In this document: piece after piece, positions 26,066 to 34,990 of the stretch
How positions within the stretch are numbered: position 1 is the first letter of the stretch
How the letters are laid out: each line of letters starts with the position of its first letter
Assembly (NCBI RefSeq): GCF_003852525.1
Contig: NZ_QAJL01000002.1
Span: 952,097 to 1,016,096 of the forward strand
DNA length: 64,000 bases
From: Pedobacter sp. KBW06
GTDB lineage: Bacteria > Bacteroidota > Bacteroidia > Sphingobacteriales > Sphingobacteriaceae
Direction: 5' to 3'
Translations under genes and position numbers: made by a program
The notes under the pieces: generated by a model
What the model saw: the letters and a program-made list of their open reading frames with translations, nothing else
Database searches by the model: none
What the model was told of the DNA's origin: nothing

Positions 26066-27586
26066 TTATTTTTTCTGTTTGATCTGCTCCAGCAGTTCAG
26101 ACAGTTCTTTTACCCGCTCCGGATACTTTTCGGCAAGGTTATTCTTCTCGCTAAGGTCTTCCGTCAGGTGATACAACTGCGCTGTTGGCAGGTTTCCTGA
26201 TTCAATGCCTACCTCTTTCATATAAGGAGCACCTCCGCTTGGGCTGATGTATTTCCAGCCATTTTTTAGGATAGAAAGCGGGCCTCCCTGTTCTACGAAT
26301 GAAGTTCTACCCTTTACAGATCTGCCTAAAAAGACCTCGATCAGATTTTCACTATCCGGGGCATCTCCCTGAGGAACAGCTCTACCGATCAAACTGGAAA
26401 ATGAGGCAATAAAATCCATCTGACTCACCAATGCAGGTGATACCTGAGCCTTGATTTTTCCAGGCCAGCTGACAATAAAAGGCACCCTTGTACCGCCTTC
26501 CAGCGCACTATATTTACCGCCACGCAGCACACCCGCAGGCTGGTGCCCATTCTGTCTGGTTACCGCTTCATCCTGATAACCATCGTCCAGTACCGGACCA
26601 TTGTCACTGGTAAAGACGATCATGGTATTTTTATCAATCCCCAGAAGTTTCAATTGTTTCATGATCTCTCCTACGGTCCAATCCAGCTGTAAGATCGCAT
26701 CACCGCGCAATCCCAGGCCACTTTTTCCTTTAAACCTCGTTGCCGGCATTCTTGGTACATGCGGCTCTGTTAAGGCAAAATAAAGGAAGAAAGGCTGCTG
26801 ATGATTTTTCTCTATAAAGCTTTGCGCTGTGCTCAGGAAAGTGGTCGAGACCTCTTCATCTACCCAACGCGCCATTTTACCACCACTCATATAACCGATC
26901 CGGCCGATTCCGTTCACAATCGTCTGGTTGTGTCCCTGCCCTGGCGAAGACTGCATTTTTAACAATTCAGGATGGTCTTTTCCAGTTGGATCATCACCAA
27001 CTTTTTTCGCGTAATCTACTTCTATAGGATCATTGGCTTCCAGGGCCACCACTTTGTGGTTTTCCAAAAACACGGTAGGAACCCTGTCGGCCGTTGCCGG
27101 AAAAATAAAGGAATAATTAAAGCCAACTTCGTTTGGTCCCGGTTTCAGCTCTCCGTTCCAGTCTTTCGCTACAGTTTCCCCGATACCCAGGTGCCATTTC
27201 CCTACAATTCCAGTCTGGTATCCTGCTTTTTGAAACAGGTTTGGTAAGGTTGTTTTATTTGTAGGAATGATGAGTGCCGCGTCACCAGGCAAAATACCTG
27301 TTCCTTTTCTACGCCATGGGTATTCGCCCGTCATCAATGCATAACGCGAAGGGGTACAGGTTGCAGACGTTGCATGTCCGTCTGTAAAGCGAATCCCGTT
27401 CGCTGCCAGGCGGTCCAGGTTAGGTGTTTGGATTTTCGTGGCCCCATAACAGCTCAGGTCGCCATAACCTAGGTCGTCCGCAATGATATAAATAACATTT
27501 GGCGGTTTAACTTTTGTCTTCTTCGATTGAGCTCCGGCAGTGAATGCCATTGCTACAGAAAAAAATATTAACAGGTTCTTCTTCAT
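26066..27586 (-). CDS. Secreted type I sulfatase
   Basis: This 506-residue alkaline-phosphatase-fold sulfatase has a signal peptide ending AFTAGAQ (20). Metal-site aspartates D37/D38 lie in YIIADDLGYGD. The modification motif is C77-T-P-S-R, so activity needs the cysteine-to-formylglycine converting enzyme, which is not encoded here. Further family features are KWHLGIG and VFTSDNGPVLDDG. Predicted reaction: removal of sulfate esters from a sulfated glycan or aryl ester in the periplasm. It is the last gene of a sigma/FecR/SusC/SusD cluster and the only degradative enzyme in it, implying a sulfated substrate. Confidence 0.92.
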   Translation of the reverse strand: MKKNLLIFFSVAMAFTAGAQSKKTKVKPPNVIYIIADDLGYGDLSCYGATKIQTPNLDRLAANGIRFTDGHATSATCTPSRYALMTGEYPWRRKGTGILPGDAALIIPTNKTTLPNLFQKAGYQTGIVGKWHLGIGETVAKDWNGELKPGPNEVGFNYSFIFPATADRVPTVFLENHKVVALEANDPIEVDYAKKVGDDPTGKDHPELLKMQSSPGQGHNQTIVNGIGRIGYMSGGKMARWVDEEVSTTFLSTAQSFIEKNHQQPFFLYFALTEPHVPRMPATRFKGKSGLGLRGDAILQLDWTVGEIMKQLKLLGIDKNTMIVFTSDNGPVLDDGYQDEAVTRQNGHQPAGVLRGGKYSALEGGTRVPFIVSWPGKIKAQVSPALVSQMDFIASFSSLIGRAVPQGDAPDSENLIEVFLGRSVKGRTSFVEQGGPLSILKNGWKYISPSGGAPYMKEVGIESGNLPTAQLYHLTEDLSEKNNLAEKYPERVKELSELLEQIKQKK

Positions 27587-27602
27587 ATTTGTGTGTTTAA
27601 GC

Positions 27603-27633
27603 AGCCCCTAAAGATAAAAACACCTCAGGGGCT
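27603..27633 (-). terminator. Hairpin between susD-like and sulfatase genes
   Basis: AGCCCCT and AGGGGCT (27603-27609 and 27627-27633) form a 7-bp GC-rich stem with a 17-nt loop and no T-run. It may attenuate or process the transcript between the uptake genes and the sulfatase, rather than end it. Confidence 0.3.
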
Positions 27634-27643
27634 TTGCATTAAA

Positions 27644-29302
27644 TTATTTTAAATTCGGATTAATGCTCACTTCCGACTGAGGCACAGGCCAAAGTTCATC
27701 TGTTCCGATCCGGAAAGCTTTAGAAGTGACATACCAACGGCTATAAGGATCTGTTACAGTTCCTTTTTTACGCAGGTTTTTAGCCCCTGGAAATGCTGCG
27801 CCATAAAAATCTCCGTTCAGTACCTGTCCAATTGTCTTCCACCTCAAAAGGTCCCAGTAACGGATTCCTTCCAGCGCAAGCTCATTCCTGCGTTCTCTAC
27901 GAAGAATTGTCCGCAATGCGACCGGATTCAGCTCCGTTACCCGGGGCATATTGACACCGCTTCTTCCCCTTACTTTATTGATCGTAGCGTCTAACAATGC
28001 CTGATCTGAGCCTTCCCCATTTTCCAGTTTAGCTTCCAGATAACCCAGCAGCACTTCTGCATACCTGATGATCGGCAGGTCAATACCTGAGTTTTGCAGA
28101 TCTCCGCCGCTAAACGCTTCACTGTTGAATTTCTTTAAAGCAAAGCCCGTACGCGTTCCCTGTTTGGAGGTTGTGAGCTGATCCGGGGAACTCGCATCAT
28201 CAGGATTACTGTTATAAATGATATTTTTAAAGGGCTGTCCGTTGCAGATCACCGTATATTTTAAGCGGGGATCACGGTTTTCTCCCGGATTAGCAGCATT
28301 ATACCTTGGATCAGCAAAAGAAAAAGGCGTTCCATCGTTAAATTCATAAGATTCCACCAGACTTCCCAGCGGACAATGCAGCATAAAACCACCGAGTTTT
28401 GCAGGATAGTTGTGCTGCATCATGGCATTTGGTGCCAGGTCCTGCTGGTATTGCGTTGCAAAAATAATTTCCTTGCTCGTCTCATTTGTTCCATTAAACA
28501 GGCTTTCGAAGTTCGGGTCAATCAGGTTGTCGTTAAAATCTATGATTTGCTTATAGGTTGATGCGGCCAATGCCCATTTCTCTTCTGCGAGGCATAAACG
28601 GCCAAGAAAAGCCAGCGAAGCCTGAGCAGTAGCCCTTCCCCGCTCCGCTCCTGCCAGTTGTCCGGACCGGGGCAGTAAAGGCGCAACCTCCTTAAACTCT
28701 GCTTCGGCAAAATCCTGAACTTCCAGTTTCGTGGCCTTCTTTACAGTATTTGCTTCCGATAAAGTTAGCGTCGTTTTTACCAGGGGTACTGCGCCAAAAA
28801 ACTGAGACAGATAAAAATACTGGCAAGCCCTGATGAAACGAACTTCTGCGATCATCCGGCTCGTCAATGCCGGAGCCAGTGCTGCTTTGGAGATGTTTTC
28901 CAGAAAATAATTACAGCGGGCAATTCTCGCATAACTTGCCGTCCAGTAATTGCCAAGATAGCCGTTGGTAGCGGTTAAAGTACCATTTGTAAGGGTATTC
29001 AATCCGGAATTATCTCCCCTGCGGTCGTAGGCATTGTCGGTCGCAAATTCGGTATATAATAAACCATGATAAGACCACCAGTCTGTTGCAGAAAACTCTG
29101 CACCCGTCGGATTAACCGACATCTGGATATTCCCGCGGTAAACGCCTGTAAGGGCGAGCATCACATTTGCTTCGCTGGTCCAGAAAGATTCATTTGAAAA
29201 TTGATCCAATGGTGTTTTATCCAGTTCCTTACGACAGGAACCCAGACTTCCTGATAAAATCAGTAATGGTAAAAGGAACTTATATATGAATGATGTTTTC
29301 AT
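27644..29302 (-). CDS. SusD/RagB-family outer membrane lipoprotein
   Basis: This 552-residue protein has a lipoprotein signal with lipobox LGSC followed by RKELDKTP, typical of surface-exposed SusD proteins. TPR-like helices and the conserved C-terminus RRERRNELALEGIRYWDLLRWK match the family. Known role: glycan-binding lid over its SusC partner in the outer membrane. It starts 12 bp downstream of the SusC gene and is presumably co-transcribed. The specific ligand cannot be read, but the adjoining sulfatase points to a sulfated glycan. Confidence 0.95.
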   Translation of the reverse strand: MKTSFIYKFLLPLLILSGSLGSCRKELDKTPLDQFSNESFWTSEANVMLALTGVYRGNIQMSVNPTGAEFSATDWWSYHGLLYTEFATDNAYDRRGDNSGLNTLTNGTLTATNGYLGNYWTASYARIARCNYFLENISKAALAPALTSRMIAEVRFIRACQYFYLSQFFGAVPLVKTTLTLSEANTVKKATKLEVQDFAEAEFKEVAPLLPRSGQLAGAERGRATAQASLAFLGRLCLAEEKWALAASTYKQIIDFNDNLIDPNFESLFNGTNETSKEIIFATQYQQDLAPNAMMQHNYPAKLGGFMLHCPLGSLVESYEFNDGTPFSFADPRYNAANPGENRDPRLKYTVICNGQPFKNIIYNSNPDDASSPDQLTTSKQGTRTGFALKKFNSEAFSGGDLQNSGIDLPIIRYAEVLLGYLEAKLENGEGSDQALLDATINKVRGRSGVNMPRVTELNPVALRTILRRERRNELALEGIRYWDLLRWKTIGQVLNGDFYGAAFPGAKNLRKKGTVTDPYSRWYVTSKAFRIGTDELWPVPQSEVSINPNLK

Positions 29303-29313
29303 CTTTTCTCGAT

Positions 29314-32300
29314 TTAGAAATTAATATTTAGACCCAGGGTATAATTTGCCATGATCGGATAATAGCTCCCTCCTGTATTGGTTTCGGGATCCCATCCTTT
29401 AGGATATTTACTGAAAGCCAGTGGATTCTGAGCAGTCGCATAAATCCGCACATTCTGGATTCCTGCTTTTTTCAGCCTGATGCCCGAAAATTTATAACCC
29501 AGCTGCACATTTCTAACTTTCAGGTAATTCCCATTCAGCATCCAGAAAGAGGAAGTCAGTGTATTTGCTGTTCCCTGATTGGAGATCACCTCCATACGTG
29601 GATACTTTGCATCCGGGTTTGGATTGCCCGGGGTCCAGTGGTCTTCCATTTGCCACTTTTGCACATTTCCATTCTGGTAAAAGGCATAACCGGCATAATC
29701 ACGTAAATAACCATTCACCTTCGCCACGCCCTGTAAGAGCACAGAAAAATCGAAATTCTTATAATTTGCCGTCAGATTGATGCCATAAGAATATTTAGGA
29801 ATCTGACTTCCCAATACGGTTCTGTCGTATGTCGCATCTACCTTTCCATCAGGAACGCCATTTGGCCCGCTAATGTCTTTATAACGGATATCACCTGGCT
29901 GTACCTTTGGATTGATGCTTTTCTGATCTGCATAATTGGCAATGTCGCTGGCATCCCTGAATAAGCCTTCTGCAACATAACCATAATAGACACCCATCGG
30001 CGAGCCAACGAACAGGTTGTCCCCATTTCCTACCTGACCGTTTGGCTGGGTGATATTACCCACCCCCAGGTCTAACACCTTATTGTTGATGATGGAAAAA
30101 TTGGTATTGATCTGGTAAGAGAATTCTCCGATCTGGTTCCGGTAAGCGGCTGTGAATTCCCAGCCTTTGTTGCTCAGCTTGCCTGAATTCTGAACACCAA
30201 CCCCAAAACCCAGCACTTTAGACACACTTGCAGCAGGGCTCACCAGAATATCATAGCTATAGCGGTCAAAATAAGTGGCACTTACGTTCAGTTTACCGCC
30301 AAAAAATCCGGCATCCATGCCTATGTCCTTTGTCCTCGTTGACTCCCAGTGTATCGTTGGATCCACTAAATTAATATAAGCCACTCCGGACGACAAAGCT
30401 CCGCCAAAAGGGTAATTGGATCCGGGTGTCAATCTTCCCTGGAAAGGATAATACTCTTGCAGATCATTCCTCAGTATGTTCTGATTTCCAAGAACCCCAA
30501 TAGAGGCCTTCAGCTTCAGGTCAGTCAGCCAACTGATTTTATCCTTAAGGAATGCTTCTTCAGAAATTCTCCATCCTACAGCGACAGCAGAAAAATCTGC
30601 ATACTTATTATTTTTAGGGAAACGGGAGGAGCCATCATAACGGATGGTACCTTCTGCCAGATACCTGCCGGCATAATTATAGTTTAAACGACCGAAGTAA
30701 GAATCCAGCGCAAATTCAGTGGCAGTTCCAAGATTTTTTTGAGTATTCGCATCTCCGGCGTTCAACTCTGTCAGGTCATTACTGTTATAACCGGTTCTAT
30801 TTGCGGAGAACGACGTGTTTTTACTGTATTCATAAGAATGTCCCAATAGCACACCGAACTCATGTTTGCTAAAAGTCTTTTTATACTCCGCCAGCTGCTG
30901 AAATGTTTTATAAATATTCAGTGCGTTACCCTGACTGAGCGATCCCGGCCCCAGTTTTACGTTACTGTTTAGTCTTTGGTTCGCCAGGAAACGCTGACTA
31001 TTGTCATTAAGCTGGGTATATCCTCCGATAACCGACAGCTTCAGGTCTTTGATGACTTCCCAATCCAAACGCAGGTTCGCCAATAAATCGGTCTGCTTAC
31101 TCTTAAAAAACGAATCATTATCCGAGTAGGAAACCGGTGTTCCTTTGGCCACTACGCCCAATCCGTAATCCCCGTTGCTCAGTTTATTCACATAAATTGC
31201 AGGAACCCGGATCACCTGACTAATATTGGTTAGCATGTCTGTCCAATCCAAAGTAGCCGGAGGGGCAGGTTGATTGTCCAGGTACTGCGCACCAGACAAA
31301 CGGGTGGTCAGCTTCAGGCTTGGCCGGAAAGTATTCGTCATATTGAACCTCAGGTTATACCTGCTATAATCGTTCTTTTTTACAATTCCATTTTGATAGA
31401 GGTATCCCATCGACAATAAATACTGGGTGTTCTCTGTGCTATTGGAAAAGGACAGATTGTGTCCCGTCTGGAAAGTAGATTTTTTCAGTACCTGATCGAT
31501 ATAGTTCTCGTTCGGATAATTGTCCCGATCGGAACCATCTCTGAATTTCTGAATCTGTGCGTCTGTATAGGTACCTGGCTGCGCCTCATTTAAAAGAGCC
31601 GCATATTCCCAGGAGTTCACAAACTCAGGATAGGCAGTTGCCCTTTGGGTCCCGGTATAGCCATTGTAATCGATCTTTATTTTACCATCATTGGTTTTAC
31701 CGCTCTTGGTGGTCACCAGGATTACCCCATTGGAAGCCCTGGAGCCGTAAATTGCCGCTGTGGATGCATCTTTAAGCACCGAAATGTTCTCCACATCATT
31801 CGGGTCGATGTCATTAAAGGAGTTGACCGGGATCCCATCAACAAGGATCAAAGCTGCAGGACTTGCGCCGAAAGAGCCAACTCCCCTGACCTGGATGTTC
31901 CCTCCTGCTGCACCAGGTTGTCCGCTGCGCTGAATGATCGTTACCCCAGGAAGCATTCCCGTAAGTGCATTCGATAAGGAGCTCACCGGCCTGTCGTTGA
32001 TTTCTTTTGCCGTTACCTGGGCAACAGATCCGATGAGGTTTGCTTTTTTCTGAGTACCAAAACCCACTACCACCACCTCGCCGAGTTCAGCAGGTTGTGG
32101 AATAAGTTTTATGGTAAAATCAGCTGCGGCAGATGCCTTGACTTCCTGTGTTACATATCCGATATAAGAAATTTGTAAAATGGCATTTTCATCCAGATTT
32201 TTGAAGGCAAACATCCCGTTTACATCGGTAACGGCCGTTTGTGTATTTCCCTTAACCCTCACGCTTGCTCCCGGAAGTGGCTGGTTCGTTTCATCCAGTA

Positions 32301-32718
32301 CTTTCCCCCTGACATCTATTGCAGCAAAGTAACTGATGATTTTATCGATCACGGATACCGGTTTAGGGTTCAGTAGAACGATCCTGTCTTCAATCGTAAA
32401 AACGATCTCCTGGTCGGATAAACAAGCATTCAGTGCTTCCTGAATCGTGACATTCTTTAAATTCACACTTACAGGTTTAGCCTTTTTGATTAGCTTACCG
32501 TCTACCAGAAAGTCATATCCACTTTGTTTTCTGATCTTTTGAATGATTTTCTCCAGAGAAGTATTCTGTTCTGAAAGGGTAATCCTTTGAGCGAAACCGG
32601 CGGCACTCAACTGGAGGAAGCAGGCCGTTATAATGATGATGGTTAGTCTCATAATCCGCAAAATTGGTTTAGGCAGCCAGGCCCTTTTGGCGGACCTAAA
32701 CAGATGGTAAAATTTCAT
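29314..32718 (-). CDS. SusC/RagA-family TonB-dependent transporter with STN domain
   Basis: This 1134-residue protein has a long N-terminus with a basic stretch before the hydrophobic signal (IMRLTIIIITACFL) and cleavage near AGFAQ. It holds an STN domain (about 45-115; TIQEALNACLSDQEIVFTI), a carboxypeptidase-regulatory domain (about 132-210), a plug (about 215-340; IEN-like ISVLKDASTAAIYGSRASNG) and a barrel ending TLGLNINF. The STN domain is the part that, in known sigma/anti-sigma systems, passes the substrate signal to FecR. Together with the upstream FecR and sigma genes this predicts substrate-induced expression. Confidence 0.95.
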   Translation of the reverse strand: MKFYHLFRSAKRAWLPKPILRIMRLTIIIITACFLQLSAAGFAQRITLSEQNTSLEKIIQKIRKQSGYDFLVDGKLIKKAKPVSVNLKNVTIQEALNACLSDQEIVFTIEDRIVLLNPKPVSVIDKIISYFAAIDVRGKVLDETNQPLPGASVRVKGNTQTAVTDVNGMFAFKNLDENAILQISYIGYVTQEVKASAAADFTIKLIPQPAELGEVVVVGFGTQKKANLIGSVAQVTAKEINDRPVSSLSNALTGMLPGVTIIQRSGQPGAAGGNIQVRGVGSFGASPAALILVDGIPVNSFNDIDPNDVENISVLKDASTAAIYGSRASNGVILVTTKSGKTNDGKIKIDYNGYTGTQRATAYPEFVNSWEYAALLNEAQPGTYTDAQIQKFRDGSDRDNYPNENYIDQVLKKSTFQTGHNLSFSNSTENTQYLLSMGYLYQNGIVKKNDYSRYNLRFNMTNTFRPSLKLTTRLSGAQYLDNQPAPPATLDWTDMLTNISQVIRVPAIYVNKLSNGDYGLGVVAKGTPVSYSDNDSFFKSKQTDLLANLRLDWEVIKDLKLSVIGGYTQLNDNSQRFLANQRLNSNVKLGPGSLSQGNALNIYKTFQQLAEYKKTFSKHEFGVLLGHSYEYSKNTSFSANRTGYNSNDLTELNAGDANTQKNLGTATEFALDSYFGRLNYNYAGRYLAEGTIRYDGSSRFPKNNKYADFSAVAVGWRISEEAFLKDKISWLTDLKLKASIGVLGNQNILRNDLQEYYPFQGRLTPGSNYPFGGALSSGVAYINLVDPTIHWESTRTKDIGMDAGFFGGKLNVSATYFDRYSYDILVSPAASVSKVLGFGVGVQNSGKLSNKGWEFTAAYRNQIGEFSYQINTNFSIINNKVLDLGVGNITQPNGQVGNGDNLFVGSPMGVYYGYVAEGLFRDASDIANYADQKSINPKVQPGDIRYKDISGPNGVPDGKVDATYDRTVLGSQIPKYSYGINLTANYKNFDFSVLLQGVAKVNGYLRDYAGYAFYQNGNVQKWQMEDHWTPGNPNPDAKYPRMEVISNQGTANTLTSSFWMLNGNYLKVRNVQLGYKFSGIRLKKAGIQNVRIYATAQNPLAFSKYPKGWDPETNTGGSYYPIMANYTLGLNINF

Positions 32719-32831
32719 ACATTTGGTGGTTTGGTTTTCGCATAGCCCTCCCGTTCCTCAAAGAAATCAGGGAGGACCAGCGGAATTAAATTGATTAGAT
32801 GTTTACAAAAGCATTGATTTAGCCCAGACAT

Positions 32832-32860
32832 GGTCAGGGGTGTTACGAGCACTCCTGGCC
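32832..32860. other. GC-rich hairpin in the fecR-susC gap
   Basis: GGTCAGGGGTG (32832-32842) and CACTCCTGGCC (32850-32860) form an 11-bp stem allowing two G-U pairs, with a 7-nt loop. On the plus strand it is followed by TTTCTTT, so it would look like a terminator of an antisense RNA; on the minus strand it would sit in the SusC leader. The rest of the 220-bp gap holds no gene. Confidence 0.35.
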
Positions 32861-32938
32861 TTTCTTTAAAGGACCAAGCGGCTTTACTTAAGGTGGTGTG
32901 TTTCTTTTCATACTTGGTTCATTTGGTTTATAGGTTTA

Positions 32939-34111
32939 TTACCATACGGTCACTTTTTTTCCTTCCACTTTAAAATGGACTTTCCCTGTTTTATCGAGGG
33001 CATTTAATACGGCGGAAATATTTTTGGAGCGGGAAACGACTCCGGTGAAAGTCAGGTCTGAGGGCTTACGCTGATAGCTCAGCTCCACATCATACCATCG
33101 GGAGATCTTTCTCATGATGCTTTCCAGTCCTTCGTCATTGAACACAAAATTTCCGTTTTTCCAGGCCATAACTTCTTCGGGATCCACCATGCCTACTTTC
33201 ATACGCCCGGAAGCAAGTACTGCCTGCTGACCGGGGCTGAGCACCAGATCCTGGCCCCCATGCGGAGAGAGCCGCACTGCACCCTCCAATAAGGTCGTCT
33301 TGCTGGAAGGCTCATCTGCATAACTGTTGATATTGAAATGTGTTCCCAGTACTTCCAGCTCCTGGCCTCCGCTGCTGACTTTAAAAGGTTTAAGTTTATC
33401 TTTTGCCACTTCAAAATATCCTTCACCCTGCAGGCTCACTTTCCGTTCTTTTCCATCAAAGCGAACCGGATACTTCAAGGAAGACGCCGCATTTAACCAA
33501 ACCCGCGTTCCGTCTGGGAGGTTAATCTGGTACTGCCCGCCTTTAGGGGTTTCAATGGTATTAAAAGCTGCTGCCGTTCCAATATTGGCGGCTGTTCCGG
33601 CATCAGAAAGCGTATAAATCAATTGCCCCTCTGCGGTTTTTTTAATACTGATGCCCGACTGTTCTGCGATTTCCCCCTTTACAGAAGCGTTCAGAATGAT
33701 CCTCTTGCCATTTGCAAGGGTCAATACTGCCTGATTGGAGCCCGGTTTCACATCATTGACAATTTCTGTTTTCGGGGAGCTAAGGCTTGTAAGATGTTGG
33801 TTATAAAAATATAGGCCAATGCCCGAGATCATTAAAATTGTGGCCGCCACCATCATTTTTTTCCAAAGCGGAAAGCTTCTTCTTAACTGCGGACCATGAA
33901 TTTCGGCAGCGATCCTATCGAAGATCACCTGTTCCATGGCTGTTTTAGCTCCAAGTCTGGATTCATCCCATGCACCTGTTTCTTTTTGCAGGGCATTCAG
34001 GTAGCCATGATACCGTACAATATCTTCATCAGAAGCAGTACCATCGCTTATTCTGTCCAGTAATTTAAAAAAATCTGTTCTCTGCATTTCCGGCATATAC
34101 TGATAAGGCAC
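32939..34111 (-). CDS. FecR-family anti-sigma factor
   Basis: This 390-residue protein has a cytoplasmic N-terminus (about 1-85), one membrane span (about 88-108; MMVAATILMISGIGLYFY), a periplasmic FecR domain (about 185-290; GGQYQINLPDGTRVWLNA) and a C-terminal STN-like DUF4974 domain (about 320-390). Known role: it holds or activates its cognate ECF sigma factor and is switched by the STN domain of a SusC-type transporter. It lies between the sigma gene (66 bp upstream) and susC (220 bp downstream). Downstream methionines at codons 6 and 9 are also possible starts. Confidence 0.92.
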   Translation of the reverse strand: MPYQYMPEMQRTDFFKLLDRISDGTASDEDIVRYHGYLNALQKETGAWDESRLGAKTAMEQVIFDRIAAEIHGPQLRRSFPLWKKMMVAATILMISGIGLYFYNQHLTSLSSPKTEIVNDVKPGSNQAVLTLANGKRIILNASVKGEIAEQSGISIKKTAEGQLIYTLSDAGTAANIGTAAAFNTIETPKGGQYQINLPDGTRVWLNAASSLKYPVRFDGKERKVSLQGEGYFEVAKDKLKPFKVSSGGQELEVLGTHFNINSYADEPSSKTTLLEGAVRLSPHGGQDLVLSPGQQAVLASGRMKVGMVDPEEVMAWKNGNFVFNDEGLESIMRKISRWYDVELSYQRKPSDLTFTGVVSRSKNISAVLNALDKTGKVHFKVEGKKVTVW

Positions 34112-34177
34112 TTCCCGGGCCCCTATCCCTTAGTCCAAATCAAAAAATATTTAGAGGCAGTCCTTATTAAAAGGCGG

Positions 34178-34747
34178 TTAGCTTAAAAAAAACAGCCAGG
34201 CAGAGGTTCTGCCCATCTTTTTGCGCAATTTATTTAAAGCTGTGGTGATGTGTGTTTCTACCGTTTTCTCTGAAATATTTAACCTCGATGCAATTTCCTT
34301 ATTGCTCAGCTGTTCGGTACGGCTCAATTGAAAAACCATCCTGCATTTTTCAGGAAGGTCGCTGGTGAATTCCCTGATGAACCCAATCAGTTCTTTAACC
34401 TCCAATGCTGAATCGTCAAAAGCAGGATTTATGTTTTCCAGTTTAACCTTTTCATAGAAATTGTCCCTTGTCTTTTCATTTCTGATATAATTGGCCATTT
34501 TATGCTTTACAGCTACAGAAAGGTAGCTCCTGACCGCATATACTTTCAGGTCCGCACGATGGTTCCAGAACCAGACAAAAACTTCCTGCAAAACATCTTT
34601 AACTACATCAGGATCATCGAGGATATTTAGACAATACGCATACAACCCTTCCCAGTTCCGCTTATAAAGCTCCGCAAAAGCAGCTTCATTACCAGTCTTC
34701 ATAAAGTCAACCAGCTCTTCATCAGAAAGTGCAGTATAAGTCCCCAT
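34178..34747 (-). CDS. ECF RNA polymerase sigma factor (Bacteroidota FecI-like)
   Basis: This 189-residue sigma-70 factor has region 2 around ELYKRNWEGLYAYCLNIL and VLQEVFVWFWNHR, and a region 4 helix-turn-helix RTEQLSNKEIASRLNISEKT with VETHITTALNKLRKKM. It pairs with the FecR gene downstream and probably drives the SusC/SusD/sulfatase genes when the substrate is sensed. A near-consensus -7 element (TACCTTAG, 34764-34771) lies 16 nt before the start on this strand. Confidence 0.93.
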   Translation of the reverse strand: MGTYTALSDEELVDFMKTGNEAAFAELYKRNWEGLYAYCLNILDDPDVVKDVLQEVFVWFWNHRADLKVYAVRSYLSVAVKHKMANYIRNEKTRDNFYEKVKLENINPAFDDSALEVKELIGFIREFTSDLPEKCRMVFQLSRTEQLSNKEIASRLNISEKTVETHITTALNKLRKKMGRTSAWLFFLS

Positions 34748-34911
34748 AACTATTCGTTGAAAGCTAAGGTAATAAATAGTTGTCCCCGCACAATATTTGG
34801 TAAAAAAGAAGAAAAATGACCGTCATGGAAACAATTCCCGTTAATTACGTCTAAAGCCTAAGACTAATCCTTCTGGCGATTGTCCTATTATAGGATCGAC
34901 AAAAAATATTC

Positions 34912-34938
34912 TTTAACATAATTTAACAATCTTTAACA
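34912..34938 (+). promoter_or_regulatory. Three TTTAACA direct repeats, 10-bp period
   Basis: TTTAACA occurs at 34912, 34922 and 34932, each exactly 10 bp after the last. The array ends 21 bp before a near-consensus -7 element (TACCTTAG, 34960-34967) and 52 bp before the ATG of the barrel protein. This is the geometry of an OmpR-family activator array overlapping the -33 region. The same repeat occurs at 41147-41163 in front of the kinase of the neighbouring two-component system. Confidence 0.6.
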
Positions 34939-34943
34939 CTATT

Positions 34944-34957
34944 ACTAAACCCTTAGT
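34944..34957. promoter_or_regulatory. ACTAA-N4-TTAGT dyad in the barrel/GLPGLI promoter
   Basis: This is the same dyad, with the same spacer length, as the two in the blaI promoter (14731-14769). The flank TTAGTTATA is shared with the second of them. It sits between the TTTAACA array and the -7 element, a position suited to repression. Confidence 0.45.
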
Positions 34958-34990
34958 TATACCTTAGATTAACCAAACATTTTCCCCCGA

